DNA from: Xanthostigma xanthostigma | Lineage: Eukaryota; Arthropoda; Insecta; Raphidioptera; Raphidiidae | Assembly: GCA_963575645.1 (NCBI GenBank) | Contig: OY754466.1 | Location: 8,410,001-8,474,000 of the forward strand | Reading direction: 5' to 3' | DNA: 64,000 nt | Shown: piece after piece, positions 45,624-55,957 of the stretch | Position numbering within the stretch: position 1 is the stretch's first letter | How the letters are laid out: each line of letters starts with the position of its first letter | Translations under genes and position numbers: made by a program | Notes under the pieces: generated by a model | Told to the model about the DNA's origin: nothing | Database searches by the model: none | What the model saw: only the letters and a program-made list of their open reading frames with translations

Positions 45624-45914
45624 TTAATCTCTCGATAGCGCAATCCATTCACCTGGGTTTTCTTCAACACTTTCGGCTACAGCAGCAATATTCTCGGCTG
45701 TTCTTGAGCGACGTGCACGGGTTTTATTCTTCACATCACTAACTTGTCCCAACAGCTCGAATTTTTCCACCAATTTCTGTATTGCGGTCCGACAAGGTGC
45801 TTCACGACGACCCAAAAATGTTCGAGTTTTACGAACCGTCTATGCCAAATTTTCACCATTTTTATAGTGAATTTTAATAATTTCAGTGCATTGTTGAAGC
45901 GTGTATCGTTCCAT
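45624..45914 (-). pseudogene. mariner-type transposase, N-terminal fragment
   Basis: The DNA-binding region contains RTFLGRREAPCRTAIQKLVE and a basic stretch KNKTRARRSRTAEN, and ends after SVEENP. An interruption lies near the upstream end (about 45842). The family pattern (DUF4817-type helix-turn-helix followed by a DDE domain) is common in insects. Translation stops soon after the deletion junction (about 45640). Confidence 0.75.
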
Positions 45915-46030
45915 TTTTATTAATGGCGTAGTTTCTACTTGTCAAATGTCAAAAAATGACATCTCCAAAAGTGACATCTACCGAAATAGCGGGCTATTCA
46001 AAATAACACCTCTTATTGGAAAACCCTTTA

Positions 46031-47151
46031 TATTATCATTAACGAACTAAACTACAGTCTGTATACGAGGAGAAGATGTTGTTACCGACATAACATCAAC
46101 AATCGACGGCCGACGTATTGGCACGACTGATGGGGGCGACAATGGTACCCTTGTGTTTTGTTTCTTCGTCTGTGGCATTTGGCCAAATGGACGCTTTACG
46201 CTAATGTCTTATGTCACAGATTATTTCTTCGTCTTCGCTGTTTGCACGCCGTTTCCAGAGCCGACTTGAAAACGTGACATAGGCTGTGTGCACGAAGCCT
46301 ACTAGCGCCACTAGTGGGTAGTAGAGAATTATTTAACTCACTTTTTATGGAAATCACGACATGTTTCTATAGTGATACGTAAAAAAATTTAGTTGATGTG
46401 GCTACGTAACTTTTCTCATTAAAAAAAAGGAATGTGATTTCAGAGTTGTTTTTTGTATAATTCTTTTATTCTTTTTCGTAATTACTTACATAATGTGACG
46501 TAACCACGAAGTCATAACCAGGAGAACCCGCATCACCTTACGCGATATCAGAAGTTTTATTTTCTTGATTATAATCAAATGTCAACATTTTTGAAGTGGG
46601 AATGGTCTCGTCGCCCAATCGGCTGGAAATTTTTTTAGAATATTAGAAAGTCCTTATTCCGAGCCTGTCTCTTGATGTAGATGGCGACGATATGTTTGTT
46701 CCTTCATTGGCATTGTTTCACGAAGCTGGGGGCTGGGGACCGGGGTGATTCGTTCTATTTAAAGCCTCCTGATTTGTTTCTTTATGCTTGTTGGCCGGAA
46801 ACAAGTCGATAAAATCGATGAATTTGTTTGTCTTAACTGGATTTTGTAACCGGAATTTGTTTCATGCACAGATTTAATTGGCTCTCTGATGATATCGTGA
46901 CAAAGGACACGAGTACATGAAAAAAAACATGTCAACGAATAGCAAATATCATATTGAATACTAGCCATTACCCGCATCACTTCACGCGATATCAGAAGTT
47001 TTATTTTGTTTATAATACTATATTAACTGTCAATATTTTTCAAGTTGGAATGGTCCCGTCGCCCAGTTGGCTGGACTTTTTTTTCGCGGTACGTCTATCT
47101 ACGGCTTTCGATAGTTTCCTAAATAATAATTAGAATGGAGCTTTTGGCTAG
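46031..47151. other. Non-coding stretch with two family Q copies
   Basis: Family Q is at 46525-46635 and 46930-47085 (GGAATGGTCTCGTCGCCCAA, GGAATGGTCCCGTCGCCCAG). A short repeat shared with 40540-40620 lies at about 46280-46360. No gene. Confidence 0.5.
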
Positions 47152-47164
47152 ATAGAAAGATATT

Positions 47165-47653
47165 CAAATCTTTGATTAACGTCTGATTAGAACTCTTCCA
47201 TAAATAAAATTATCGAACAATTTTTCAGACAATATATTAACAAAAAATATCAATAATACATTAACGTTTCGATCCGGATTTGGATCTTCTTCAGAACGGA
47301 TCTAAAAATAATTAATAATTAGTTTCTATTTATTTTTAATGTAATTCGCGAATAATTTTTTTAATATATAAATATTGAAAAAATAATAACAAACAATGTT
47401 TTATTACGTAGTCATGGAAATAATTTGAGCACCTATAAAGAAAGAAAAATTATAGTCAGAGTGCCCGTCGGCAAAAATTTTATATATTAAAAAAATTTTT
47501 CACGAATTACATTAAAAATAAATAGAAACTAATTATTAATTATTTTTAGATCCGTTCTGAAGAAGATCCAAATTCGGATCGAAACGTTAATGTATTATTG
47601 ATATTTTTTGTTAATATATTGTCTGAAAAATTGGTCGATAATTTTATTTATTT
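47165..47653. mobile_element. Family A element, complete 489-bp copy with 13-bp target duplication
   Basis: ATAGAAAGATATT flanks it at 47152-47164 and 47654-47666. Left arm about 47165-47360, right arm about 47505-47653, arms complementary, spacer about 140 bp. Hammerhead-like motifs: minus 47257-47294 and plus 47557-47594. This is the reference copy for the family. Confidence 0.9.
47257..47294 (-). ncRNA. Hammerhead-like ribozyme motif (candidate)
   Basis: Minus strand: CUGAAGA, then A-GAUCC, loop AAAUCC, GGAUC, GAAA, then a short hairpin ACG-UUAA-UGU, then A. This fits CUGANGA - stem II - GAAA - stem III - UH of hammerhead ribozymes, with one extra A before stem II. No complementary stem I was found, so catalysis is doubtful. 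Sister motifs: 2784-2821(-), 4362-4399(-), 13407-13444(-), 17674-17710(-), 41040-41077(+), 47557-47594(+), 57456-57493(+). Confidence 0.4.
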
Positions 47654-47666
47654 ATAGAAAGATATT

Positions 47667-48044
47667 GTTGATTATAGACGCTAGACATCAAAGGCCAGTC
47701 AAATTCAGAAGGCCAGTGCAGGAATCAGAAAGCAAACACCACATACCGCTGGTCTTGATTAGAGAACGATTTGGCTGTGACTTCCGTAAATGCTGACTTA
47801 TATATGAGTTGCATAACAAATTTATGCATCTCGGCTTTAGAGTACGGGCACATGTGGTCGATCCTGGCTAATATCTCCATGCCGTGTTGTGCATTGTTGT
47901 ATTATGTTGTATTGTTGCCGATGTATTGTTGTGCGTGTATTTGCTTTAACCTGGAGAGGATACACGCATCTCACATACTGCATCGTATATCATCGGGAAA
48001 CATCGTCAACTCGTGTCGTGGGGGCACATTGAACGTGCCTTTTT
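47667..48044. other. Non-coding stretch
   Basis: I see no gene here; the frame at 47771-48061 shows no known domain. Confidence 0.4.
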
Positions 48045-48600
48045 TACACGCTTTATATTAGTTTCACTCGTAAGTTTGTATGTATGTTTGTAATCTCCAT
48101 TTGGATTTTGGACTACAGCAAGTGGTTTATATAGTGGTATAATATGTCAGCACTGTAAGTACAACGGGTCGCCGTGCGGTCTAAAGCACGGGTCTTCGCT
48201 GACGTCAACTCTCGGCATCACGGGTCGTGGGTTCTAATCCCGTCCACGCCGAAAAAAAAATTGTTTTTTTTTTCGGCGAATTTTTGACAATAAATCGAAC
48301 TAAAAAGTGAAAAATAAATATAGTTTAAAAAAAAAACTAAAAAACACGCTTTATATCAAACTAAAAAGTGAAAAATAATAAATATAGTTTAAAAAAAACT
48401 AAAAAACATGCTTTATATCGAACTAAAAAGTAAAAAATATTTTTTTTAAATAAACTTAAAAAGCATGGGGCGCTCGATGTACGACATGTGGAACAAAGCG
48501 CCCCACGCTTTTTAAGCTTATTTTAAAAAAATATTTTTTACTTTTTAGTTCGATATAAAGCGTGTTTTTTAGTTTTTTTTAAACTATATTTATTTCTATT
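48045..48600 (+). mobile_element. tRNA-Leu-like/palindrome element, copy 1
   Basis: In order: CACGCTTTATATTAG start; GGACTACAGCAAGTGGTTTA; a tRNA-Leu-like unit (about 48163-48252); direct repeats of CGAACTAAAAAGTGAAAAAT; then a long palindrome centred near 48489 and ending ATATAAAGCGTG. The start and end are inverted repeats. Copy 2 is at 50615-51187. Confidence 0.72.
48163..48252 (+). pseudogene. tRNA-Leu-like Pol III unit
   Basis: A box region GTGCGGTCTAAAGCACG, long variable-arm region and B box GGGTTCTAATCCC, followed by an A/T run with T10. It resembles tRNA-Leu but the arms do not pair fully, so it is judged a SINE-type head. Confidence 0.6.
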
Positions 48601-48734
48601 GATTTATTATATAGGACTAATACATTTTCCCGTCATATTATGACGGAACTTATTATATCTTTAGTATAGCGACAGCTGTCAATCATTAACTGAACTGAGT
48701 CATTTTTTTAAAACGAGATATTAATGACACTTAC

Positions 48735-49105
48735 CAGGGTTGTGTATAAATTTTTGTTCTCATTTTCATTAATATATCGTTCGAACTTTTATAAATTTAA
48801 TTCGTTTTTACCGAGCGGTGTAGCGTAGATGTTAGAGCACTAGATTCGCATTCGGGAGGTGCCGGGTTCGAATCCTGGTTTCCCTCAATAATTCCAGATC
48901 AATATCGAGATGGTTCCTTATTCAAGACCATGGCCGATTACCTGTCAAAACTCCTGTGCGCAAAATTGGCCTACCTTATCCTAATGTCCTAAAATTCCTT
49001 CATTCGCTCATTGCTATTAATTATTTGAAGTTGAAAAAATGTAAAAAATAACAGGAAGTGTGATGGAAAATAATAACTTTGCGAATTGCGTCTGTTATCG
49101 TAAGG
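48735..49105 (+). mobile_element. tRNA-derived SINE (same family as 34103), partial
   Basis: It starts inside the linker (GGGTTGTGTATAAATTTTTG), then a tRNA-like head (GAGCGGTGTAGCGTAGATGT ... CCGGGTTCGAATCC) and the body AATATCGAGATGGTTCCTTA. One head only. Confidence 0.78.
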
Positions 49106-49476
49106 TGAGCTGTAGTAATTAATTAAATAGTTTTATTCACTTATTAACATCAATATTGATAAAGGAATGTTTCTGTTCCCCTGGTATAAATATTTTGGAT
49201 GCATTAGAGACAGATGTTATTTCGATTTCTATAACTCATGGTTACTCTTGACAACATTTCCAAAATCAGACAACGGTCCTTCCTTGCTTGAAATTAACAT
49301 TTCTTAAAAAAATAATTTTGGTTTGACGTGCGCCCATGGTGTGGCTACCATGTTTACACGAAACCACAATTCAACCATCTGGATCTACAAACATACAAAT
49401 CCGTTAGTTGTCTGCGCAGACACACACACAGTTCTCTAATCATGCAGTGATACATCGCCCTCACTCCTTCTGTCCA

Positions 49477-49977
49477 CCCACCTTAATCTGGCGTTCCTCA
49501 AGCTACCACCAAGGTACTGGGACCCGAGTTTCTACATTATATACACACGCACTTGCCGGGAGATTCACTCTCCAGAGAAATGAACTACAGTGTAAATCCG
49601 ACGGAGAAAATTCTGAAACAACTACAGATTGTGTTTCGTAGTAACCCACCTTAATCTGGCGTTCCTCAAGCTACCACCAAGGTACTGGGACCCGAGTTTC
49701 TACATTATGTACACACGCACTCGCCGAAAGATTCACTCTCCAGAGAAATGAACTACAGTGTAAATCCGATGGAAAAAATTCTGAAACAACTTCAGATTGT
49801 GTTTCGTAGTAACGCACCTTAATCTGGCGTTCCTCAAGGTACCACCAAGGTACTGGGACCCGAGTTTCTACATTATATTCACACGCACTAGCCGGGAGAC
49901 TTACTCTCCAGAGAAATGAACTACAGTGTAAATCCGACGGAGAAAATTCTGAAACAACTGCAGATTGTTTCGTAAGT
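49477..49977. repeat. Tandem array, three units of 168 bp
   Basis: CCTTAATCTGGCGTTCCTCA starts units at 49481, 49649 and 49817. The units differ at few positions. 168 is a multiple of three, and one frame reads SGVPQATTKVLGPEFLHYIH up to a stop at each junction, with mostly the same residues in all three units. Confidence 0.9.
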
Positions 49978-50614
49978 ACCTACGTCATAACATTGTATAC
50001 GTCATCCGCATCGTTACTATGTTCCATTCAACGATTTTCAGTTGTTGTAAGGGATAGCAGAGCGGATGTAGTTATCCTTATTATCAAGTGGAAACTTCTA
50101 ATTTTCCACTTGCGGCAAGAGGTCCTAGTCCCATCTGACCCCCCCCTCTGCAATTCTAGTCACCCCTCTCCCCCCAACGCCTTACATAATTTGTGAACGC
50201 CTCCTAATATATTTAGATTATACCTGTTCTTGGTTAGTTCAGTAGTTATTGAGATTTGTTAGGTTATTGGCATGGTACTGTATTAAGAAATGGAGCGTGA
50301 CCCAAGGCCATGCATCACGGCGTGCTGTCAATGTTAGTGCCACTATATCCCAGCTACACGACCCACCGGCGGTGTCCCGTTCATGTATATCACAGCGCAA
50401 TGATTGAAAACGTATAGTTGTTTGGGAAGGTCAAAGGGCCGAATAATCGCAATGAAATTGTTGTAATTACGAAATTTGTTAAATATCTCGCGACTTGTCT
50501 TATTCAAATATAAAAAAAAAAACCGATACCTACGTTTCTATGGTGATAACTCAAAGCCTTTAGTTGGCCATGATGTGTCCAAAAATATGTAATAAGGACA
50601 ACTGCTGTTAATTA
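49978..50614. other. Non-coding stretch
   Basis: I see no gene, RNA or recognised repeat here. Confidence 0.4.
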
Positions 50615-51187
50615 CACGCTTTATATTAACTTCACTTGTAAGTTTATATGTATGTATGTATGTTTGTTTGTAACCTTCCTTTGGACTACAGCAAGTGGTT
50701 TATTACTGTTAGTATGTTATGCCACTGCTACAAGAGCAATCGTTGACCGAGCGGTCTAAGGCGCGGGTCTTCGCTGACGTCAACTCTCGGATTCACCGGT
50801 CGTGGGTTCTAATCCCGTCCATGCCGAAATAAAAAATTTGTTTTTTTTTCGGCAAATTTTTGACAATAAATCGAACTAAAAAGTGGAAAATAAATATAGT
50901 TTAAAAAAAACTAAAAAAACGCTTTATATCGAACTAAAAAGTAAAAAATATTTTTTTTAAAATAAACTTAAAACAATAATGAATAAAAAATACTAGTATT
51001 ATTGTGAAAAAAGCGTGGGGCGCTTTGTTCCTCATTTTCGTACATCGAGCGCCCCACGCTTTTTTCACAATAAGACTAGTATTTTTTATTCATTATTGTT
51101 TTAAACTTATTTAAAAAAAATATTTTTTACTTTTTAGTTCGATATAAAGCGTGTTTTTTAGTTTTTTTTTTAAACTATATTTATTTT
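50615..51187 (+). mobile_element. tRNA-Leu-like/palindrome element, copy 2
   Basis: Same order as copy 1: ACACGCTTTATATTAACTTC, the GGACTACAGCAAGTGGTTTA block, a tRNA-Leu-like unit (50737-50826; GACCGAGCGGTCTAAGGCGC, GGGTTCTAATCCC), then a palindrome with arms of about 150 bp centred near 51032. The 39-bp centre, GGGGCGCTTTGTTC...GAGCGCCCC, is inverted relative to copy 1. Confidence 0.75.
50737..50826 (+). pseudogene. tRNA-Leu-like Pol III unit
   Basis: A good A box (TGACCGAGCGGTCTAAGGCG) and B box (GGTTCTAATCC), followed within 20 bp by T9. Better preserved than copy 1, but part of the mobile element. Confidence 0.6.
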
Positions 51188-51336
51188 ATATGTAATATAA
51201 ACCAATATATAAATAGCATAACATAAAAGGTACGTGAGAATTACTTATTTATCAATTATGACGTATTATATATATAATTTATTTATTTACACTGACAGCG
51301 TAACGTCAAATTATAGCGCCAATGATATTTATTTTA

Positions 51337-51573
51337 TACTTAAATCGCCATCAGCCCAACAGCCCGGAATACCACGAGCATTTCCAGATCGCCTAGTTTT
51401 GCCCATGTTTTCTTTGTAATTAAAAAACTTCATAAAATTATAACTATTTTTACTTTTAATAAACACTGCTCACTGACATACGGAAAATTTGAGCTTGAAG
51501 TTTCCCCTAGTGCTCACCACAAACGCTCGCATCGATAAATTTGTAACTCCGCCTCCTTGCACATAGCCCATAA
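51337..51573 (-). repeat. Inverted copy of 29402-29638, coding-like
   Basis: Minus strand: GAGGCGGAGTTACAAATTTA, CTTCAAGCTCAAATTTTCCG, then ATGGGCAAAACTAGGCGATC leading into an open frame MGKTRRSGNARGIPGC. An ATG is present here but replaced by ATA in the other copy. Confidence 0.6.
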
Positions 51574-52430
51574 CAATTAAATAATTCGATCTCATTTTTG
51601 TTTAAGAAACAAGATAAAATAGAAAGAATCTGTCAAATTCTTAACATTTTAAACATCTTTAAATTGGGATGAGGGGATATTTATTTAAAAGCAGTTTTGC
51701 ATATGGGAACAGGTTTTTCCTGCGTCGATATATTTATAATAGCAGCATAGAACAAAGCGCAGTTATACATGAATTAATTTCCAATTGGAATTCCGGAGCG
51801 CACAAATGCGCAAGCGTGCATTATAATGCAGTCGTTCACATTAGAACGTGCCGCCTCGCTGTATAATATTGCTCTCTGTCTCATATTGTACAGAGTGGAC
51901 GAATATATAACCTTTCCTTCCGCCATATTGTGTGAATGCCTTTAAGTCCTCTGCACGCGAGGCTGGATTTGCCGTTAGGCTCCTTGCTAGATTTCACTAT
52001 TAGTTTTCTAGCGCTGGTTTTCTTAATTGCTATTATGTGCTCGCTTCGCACGAGACGTCTTTACAAGCTTGCTCTGCAGGTAGATTCGGTGCGCGCGCAG
52101 TGATAGAACGGTGACAGAAGTGCATGTTTATTGTCTCTGAACAGAATACACACTATGGCATGGTGCTTGCTTGGCGACGTTTGTTCAAGTCGCCCACGTG
52201 ACAAGATACTGCTTCCTGATTGGTTCTTGCTCATACCCAACAGCGGTATAATAAGTTAGACAGACGCAGTGTTTAAGTCTTTCTCACGATCTTTGCTAGC
52301 AGTATAGAGGGCATTAAATATATTACTTGCCCACTTCCCGGCCACAGCCGCAACGCATAACGGATAGAGTATAAATAAGTGAGATAGAAGTATGCACTTG
52401 CTTCTCTCTTGGGGGACAACACTTCTACTT
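51574..52430. other. Non-coding stretch
   Basis: No gene is recognised. About 51955-52080 has CTCTGCACGCGAGGCTG, similar in style to 28165-28185 (GCTGCACACGAGGCTAG), a possible MITE end. Confidence 0.4.
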
Positions 52431-52439
52431 ACGGGAACT

Positions 52440-52850
52440 ATCAATATAGGGGTATTTGCACTTCAAAAAAAAGCAATCCGCGTAATTTTTAATCTCAATG
52501 TGCCAGCTGTAAACAAATATTAACAGAAAAATGTATTTTAACTGTGCCGTCTATATACGTCTATTTTACTTTATGTTTTATTAAACGCCGTATTCATAAT
52601 TATGATACGTTTCAGGCTATCCATGAACATGACACAAGGAATAATTCTAATGTTATTTTTCCGAAGTCTACACTGATGCTGTTTAATAAGAGCGCCGAAT
52701 ATAACGCCTTGAAAATGTTCAATAAAGTGCCAAACAGTTTAAAAAATTTCTAAAAAAAGAGAATTGAAGACTGCTCTTTTTAAACAATGTCTGTATAAGG
52801 TAGACGATTTTATTGTTAATGAGTTGTAAACACGCTTATCTTTCTTTTGA
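52440..52850 (+). mobile_element. LINE remnant (RT C-terminus), frameshifted
   Basis: FALQKKAIRVIFNLN at 52456-52500 and, in another frame (52568-52753), RRIHNYDTFQAIHEHDTRNN followed by ALKMFNKVPNSLKNF-stop. These are conserved C-terminal motifs of jockey/CR1-type LINE proteins (LQK-AIR, HxxxTR-N, NKLP-type). Several frameshifts; inactive. Confidence 0.75.
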
Positions 52851-53264
52851 CGAATCCTATACATAATTGTATGTCTTTAGATAACTAAATTCTAATACTA
52901 ATTAAGAATATGTATAATAAAGGAAAAATTTTGCGAATGTTTATAGTCGTTTTTAAACAATAATGCAATAAATTGAACTGGGCATAATATGTATTGTTTT
53001 GAACCAACCTGTAAATGCTATTGAACGCATGTGCTTTCAACACGTTGCGTTCCGATGTCACATACTTCTGTTATTTATTGTTATCAAACACGTGTTGATT
53101 ATCAGCTAAAGTCGAATACACACAAAAATAACCTATTACACGTATGCTTTCTCTACTCATATGAGAGTTTCTGGAAGGGTTTAATGTGACAATCATTCCA
53201 GCCAATTGGGCAACACGACCATTCCAACTGAAAAACAATTTTGACGTTTGACATAATCTATACT

Positions 53265-53478
53265 AATATTATAAATGTCACTTTGTCTGTCTGTATGTTA
53301 CCTTTTCACGCCTAAACTGCTCAACAGATTTCGCTAAATTTTGGCACGGATATAGATTGTATGTTGAGGAAGAATACAGGCTACTGTTTGTCTCCAAAAA
53401 CAACTCTGAAGGGAGTGAAATAGTGGATGAAAGTTTGTATGGGGAACCCATCATTTCTTAAGTTAGAGATATGAAAAT
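53265..53478 (+). mobile_element. Helitron-like 5' part, interrupted by a SINE
   Basis: The 5' end TCTATACTAATATTATAAAT after A, then GTCTGTCTGTATGTTACC and a body that resumes after the SINE (ATTCATATTTTGGC at about 53845). The 3' end was not located. Confidence 0.55.
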
Positions 53479-53832
53479 AATAATAATGCATTTAACACGT
53501 CCGTTTCTCGACTTTATGTCATAACAGACGCCATTCGCACCATTACTATTTGTTTTTCTACCACGTTATTTTCTACAATTTTTAGACTTCAACTTAATTA
53601 ATAGCAATGGACGAATGAAGGAATTTTAGGATAAGGTAGGCAGATTTTGAGCATAGGAGTTTAACATGGCCTTGAATAAGGAACCATCTCGATATTTATC
53701 TGGAATTGTTGAGGGAAACCAAGGAAAACCTCAACAAGATGGTCGGTACAGGAATTACCGTTTCTCCGCCGATATTCGAACCCGGTACCTCCCGAATGTG
53801 AGTCTAGTGCTCTCACCGCTACGCCCGCTCGG
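53479..53832 (-). mobile_element. tRNA-derived SINE with 13-15 bp target duplication
   Basis: TAGAGATATGAAAAT is at 53464-53478 and 53833-53847. Minus strand: GAGCGGGCGTAGCGGTGAGA (A box), CCGGGTTCGAATATCGG (B box), the family body GATGGTTCCTTATTCAAGG and the tail (ATT)n. One head, unlike the dimer at 34103. Confidence 0.88.
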
Positions 53833-54091
53833 TAGAGATATGAAAATTCATATTTTGGCTTTTCCTTAGAAATAAATAATTACGTGCGTAAATATAACAA
53901 GCTATTATTTAATTTCATTAGTAAAATAAGATCATTTTTTTGGCAATAATGTCCGGATTTTGAATAAAAAAAAACGATTTTTTTGAGCTCAAAATCTTAG
54001 TTTATTGACTTTAACGGATGGCAACTTAGATGAAACGATTATTGAATGGTATTAATTAATATAGTGTTACATTAATACCTACTACAAAATA

Positions 54092-54877
54092 CAGTGTAAC
54101 CTCTCATAACGGACAGCTCTATTAGGCGGACACTATGTGATAGTCCGGAATGAAGTACAAGAGAATTCCATAAGACATAATCTCTCTTGAGCGGACTCTC
54201 TCTTGGGCGGACGCGGACGCAATATTTAAGTACAAAACTTGTAAAATTCTCTCTTAAACGGACACAAAATTAAAAATGTTGCAACACGTTGCACTATAAA
54301 AAAATTATTTAGGCGAATTCATTACCATCGATAGTAACTTATTAGTGGAAGATGATGATGACACCTCTTTTAACAAAATTGTAAAAAAGGCGACAACCTG
54401 GCGTTAGTTGAATCTGACGAATCCGATGAAGAAATAACCATAACTGATCAATCTAATGCTATAAGTTATCAGCAGGCCATTGGTATGTTGAAAACAATTA
54501 CAGAATTTGCCAAAACTCAAGGAGATTCAACAGCAATGCAGATGTTATCTGACTTGGAATTATATTTTCAAGACAACGTGCTTAAAACTAATACGCGTCA
54601 AACTACCATAATTGATTTTTTCAAGCCAACTAAGTTATACTTTTTATGTTTGATTTTTTGATTTCATACGTAGGTTTGCATATTAATGTATATGAGAAAA
54701 CAATAAAATTCTACCCTATTATGTAAATAAAAAATATGTATGTACATATTATGTAGTATGTATGTATCTACATACATAATAATATGTGTTTTTTATTTTT
54801 TCCCATACGCGGACACCTCTCTTAGGCGGACATATTTTAATAGTCCCGAAGGTGTCCGCTTAAGAGAGATTTCACTG
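54092..54877 (+). mobile_element. pogo/Tigger-like element, internally deleted
   Basis: TA at 54090-54091 and 54878-54879; ends CAGTGTAACCTCTCATAACG and CTTAAGAGAGATTTCACTG. Between them lie GGCGGACAC/GTCCGC motifs and a transposase C-terminus. Confidence 0.82.
54310..54640 (+). pseudogene. pogo/Tigger-like transposase C-terminal fragment
   Basis: The first frame reads EFITIDSNLLVEDDDDTSFN, then a frameshift near 54400, then ALVESDESDEEITITDQSNA and, at the end, NTRQTTIIDFFKP. The acidic stretch and the terminal Q-T-I-x-FF are characteristic of the C-terminus of Tigger/jerky-type transposases. The DNA-binding and DDE domains are gone. Confidence 0.78.
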
Positions 54878-55205
54878 TAATTGAGGTTAAGTGTTCTGGA
54901 AGCTAATATTCGCCAAGGAACATTGGGCCAGGCTATAGGCCAGTATGTAACCAGCTTGAAGTCATTGGACTAGGGGAAAACGAGATTTGAACCAAATGTT
55001 CGCCAATGACTATTGGGATGTGTCTGACCCTATCTTTAGAAATTGCGGTAGAAGTTGAGAAGAATAATAGTATATTGTGCGACTAGTGAGAGAAGGAGAA
55101 GATTCCATGAGCGTGAAATTTGCCGCACGCGGCACGAGCGCAGCGAGTGCGGTAAAACGCACGCGAGTGAAATATTCTCCTTCGATCAATGGTCGCACAT
55201 AATAC

Positions 55206-55553
55206 TTTATTCAACTAGCAGGAGTAATATGTAATCGGGGCCCTGATAAAAGAGGGAAAAATAATAAATCACTTCATTGATTGACGTACCCACAATAAGA
55301 TTGCCATGACTTTCGCTGAATTGCGATGCTGTTTTCATATATACAATACCGCCTACCACGTTCCTATTGGTCCAGAAGCTGCGTGCAGTTTTTTTTTCAT
55401 TATTTCGCGCTTGGGCTTGCTACTGAGTTTCTATTGGTCCAGAAAATTCATTATTACACTCTACGCGTCAACATGAAGTAATTTATTATTTCTCCCGAGT
55501 TTAGCAGGGCCCCGAAATTACATATTACTCACGCGTGTTGAATAAATACATTT
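55206..55553. mobile_element. MITE with about 75-bp imperfect TIRs
   Basis: TTATTCAACTAGCAGGAGTA and TATGTAATCGGGGCCCTG on the left mirror CAGGGCCCCGAAATTACATA and GTGTTGAATAA on the right. Non-coding. Confidence 0.7.
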
Positions 55554-55957
55554 ATTCGACCACAAAACCACGAAGGGTACAAAAACAATAAGAGAATGAA
55601 AACATAAACAAAATATTATAAACGTCTTTTAGCACACCGCCTTAATAATATCGTCTTTGTGTAAAAAAAAATCTGCGAATTTCAAAACAGCGAGAACTAT
55701 CGGAGTAGGTTGTGACGACACTCGACCTTCAACAGGTCAAGTGTCTGTACGAAGCCTGAAGTGCTGCCAACCTACTCTAAACACCGCGCCAATGATATTA
55801 TCCCCTGTTACATATTCTTAGAAACACTTCTCGGCGTATATGAGTGGCGTGAAAAAATTCATTGTTAACAAAAAAGAAAATGTGCAGGGAATCGTGAAAA
55901 TTACACGTTTATTACTCAAAAATAGCGAATGAAATCGGAAAGCTGTTATATTACACA

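Larger units (their letters stand above)
45124..46028 (-). mobile_element. Tc1/mariner-type transposon with internal deletion
   Basis: The TIRs start AAGGGTTTTCCAAYAAGAGG and TGTTATTTTGA, with TA on both sides (45122-45123 and 46029-46030). Two transposase pieces lie on the minus strand: an N-terminal helix-turn-helix part (from ATG at 45914: MERYTLQQCTEII ... GRREAPCRTAIQKLVEKF) and a C-terminal part. Roughly 130 residues between them, including the first catalytic Asp, are missing. Confidence 0.88.
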
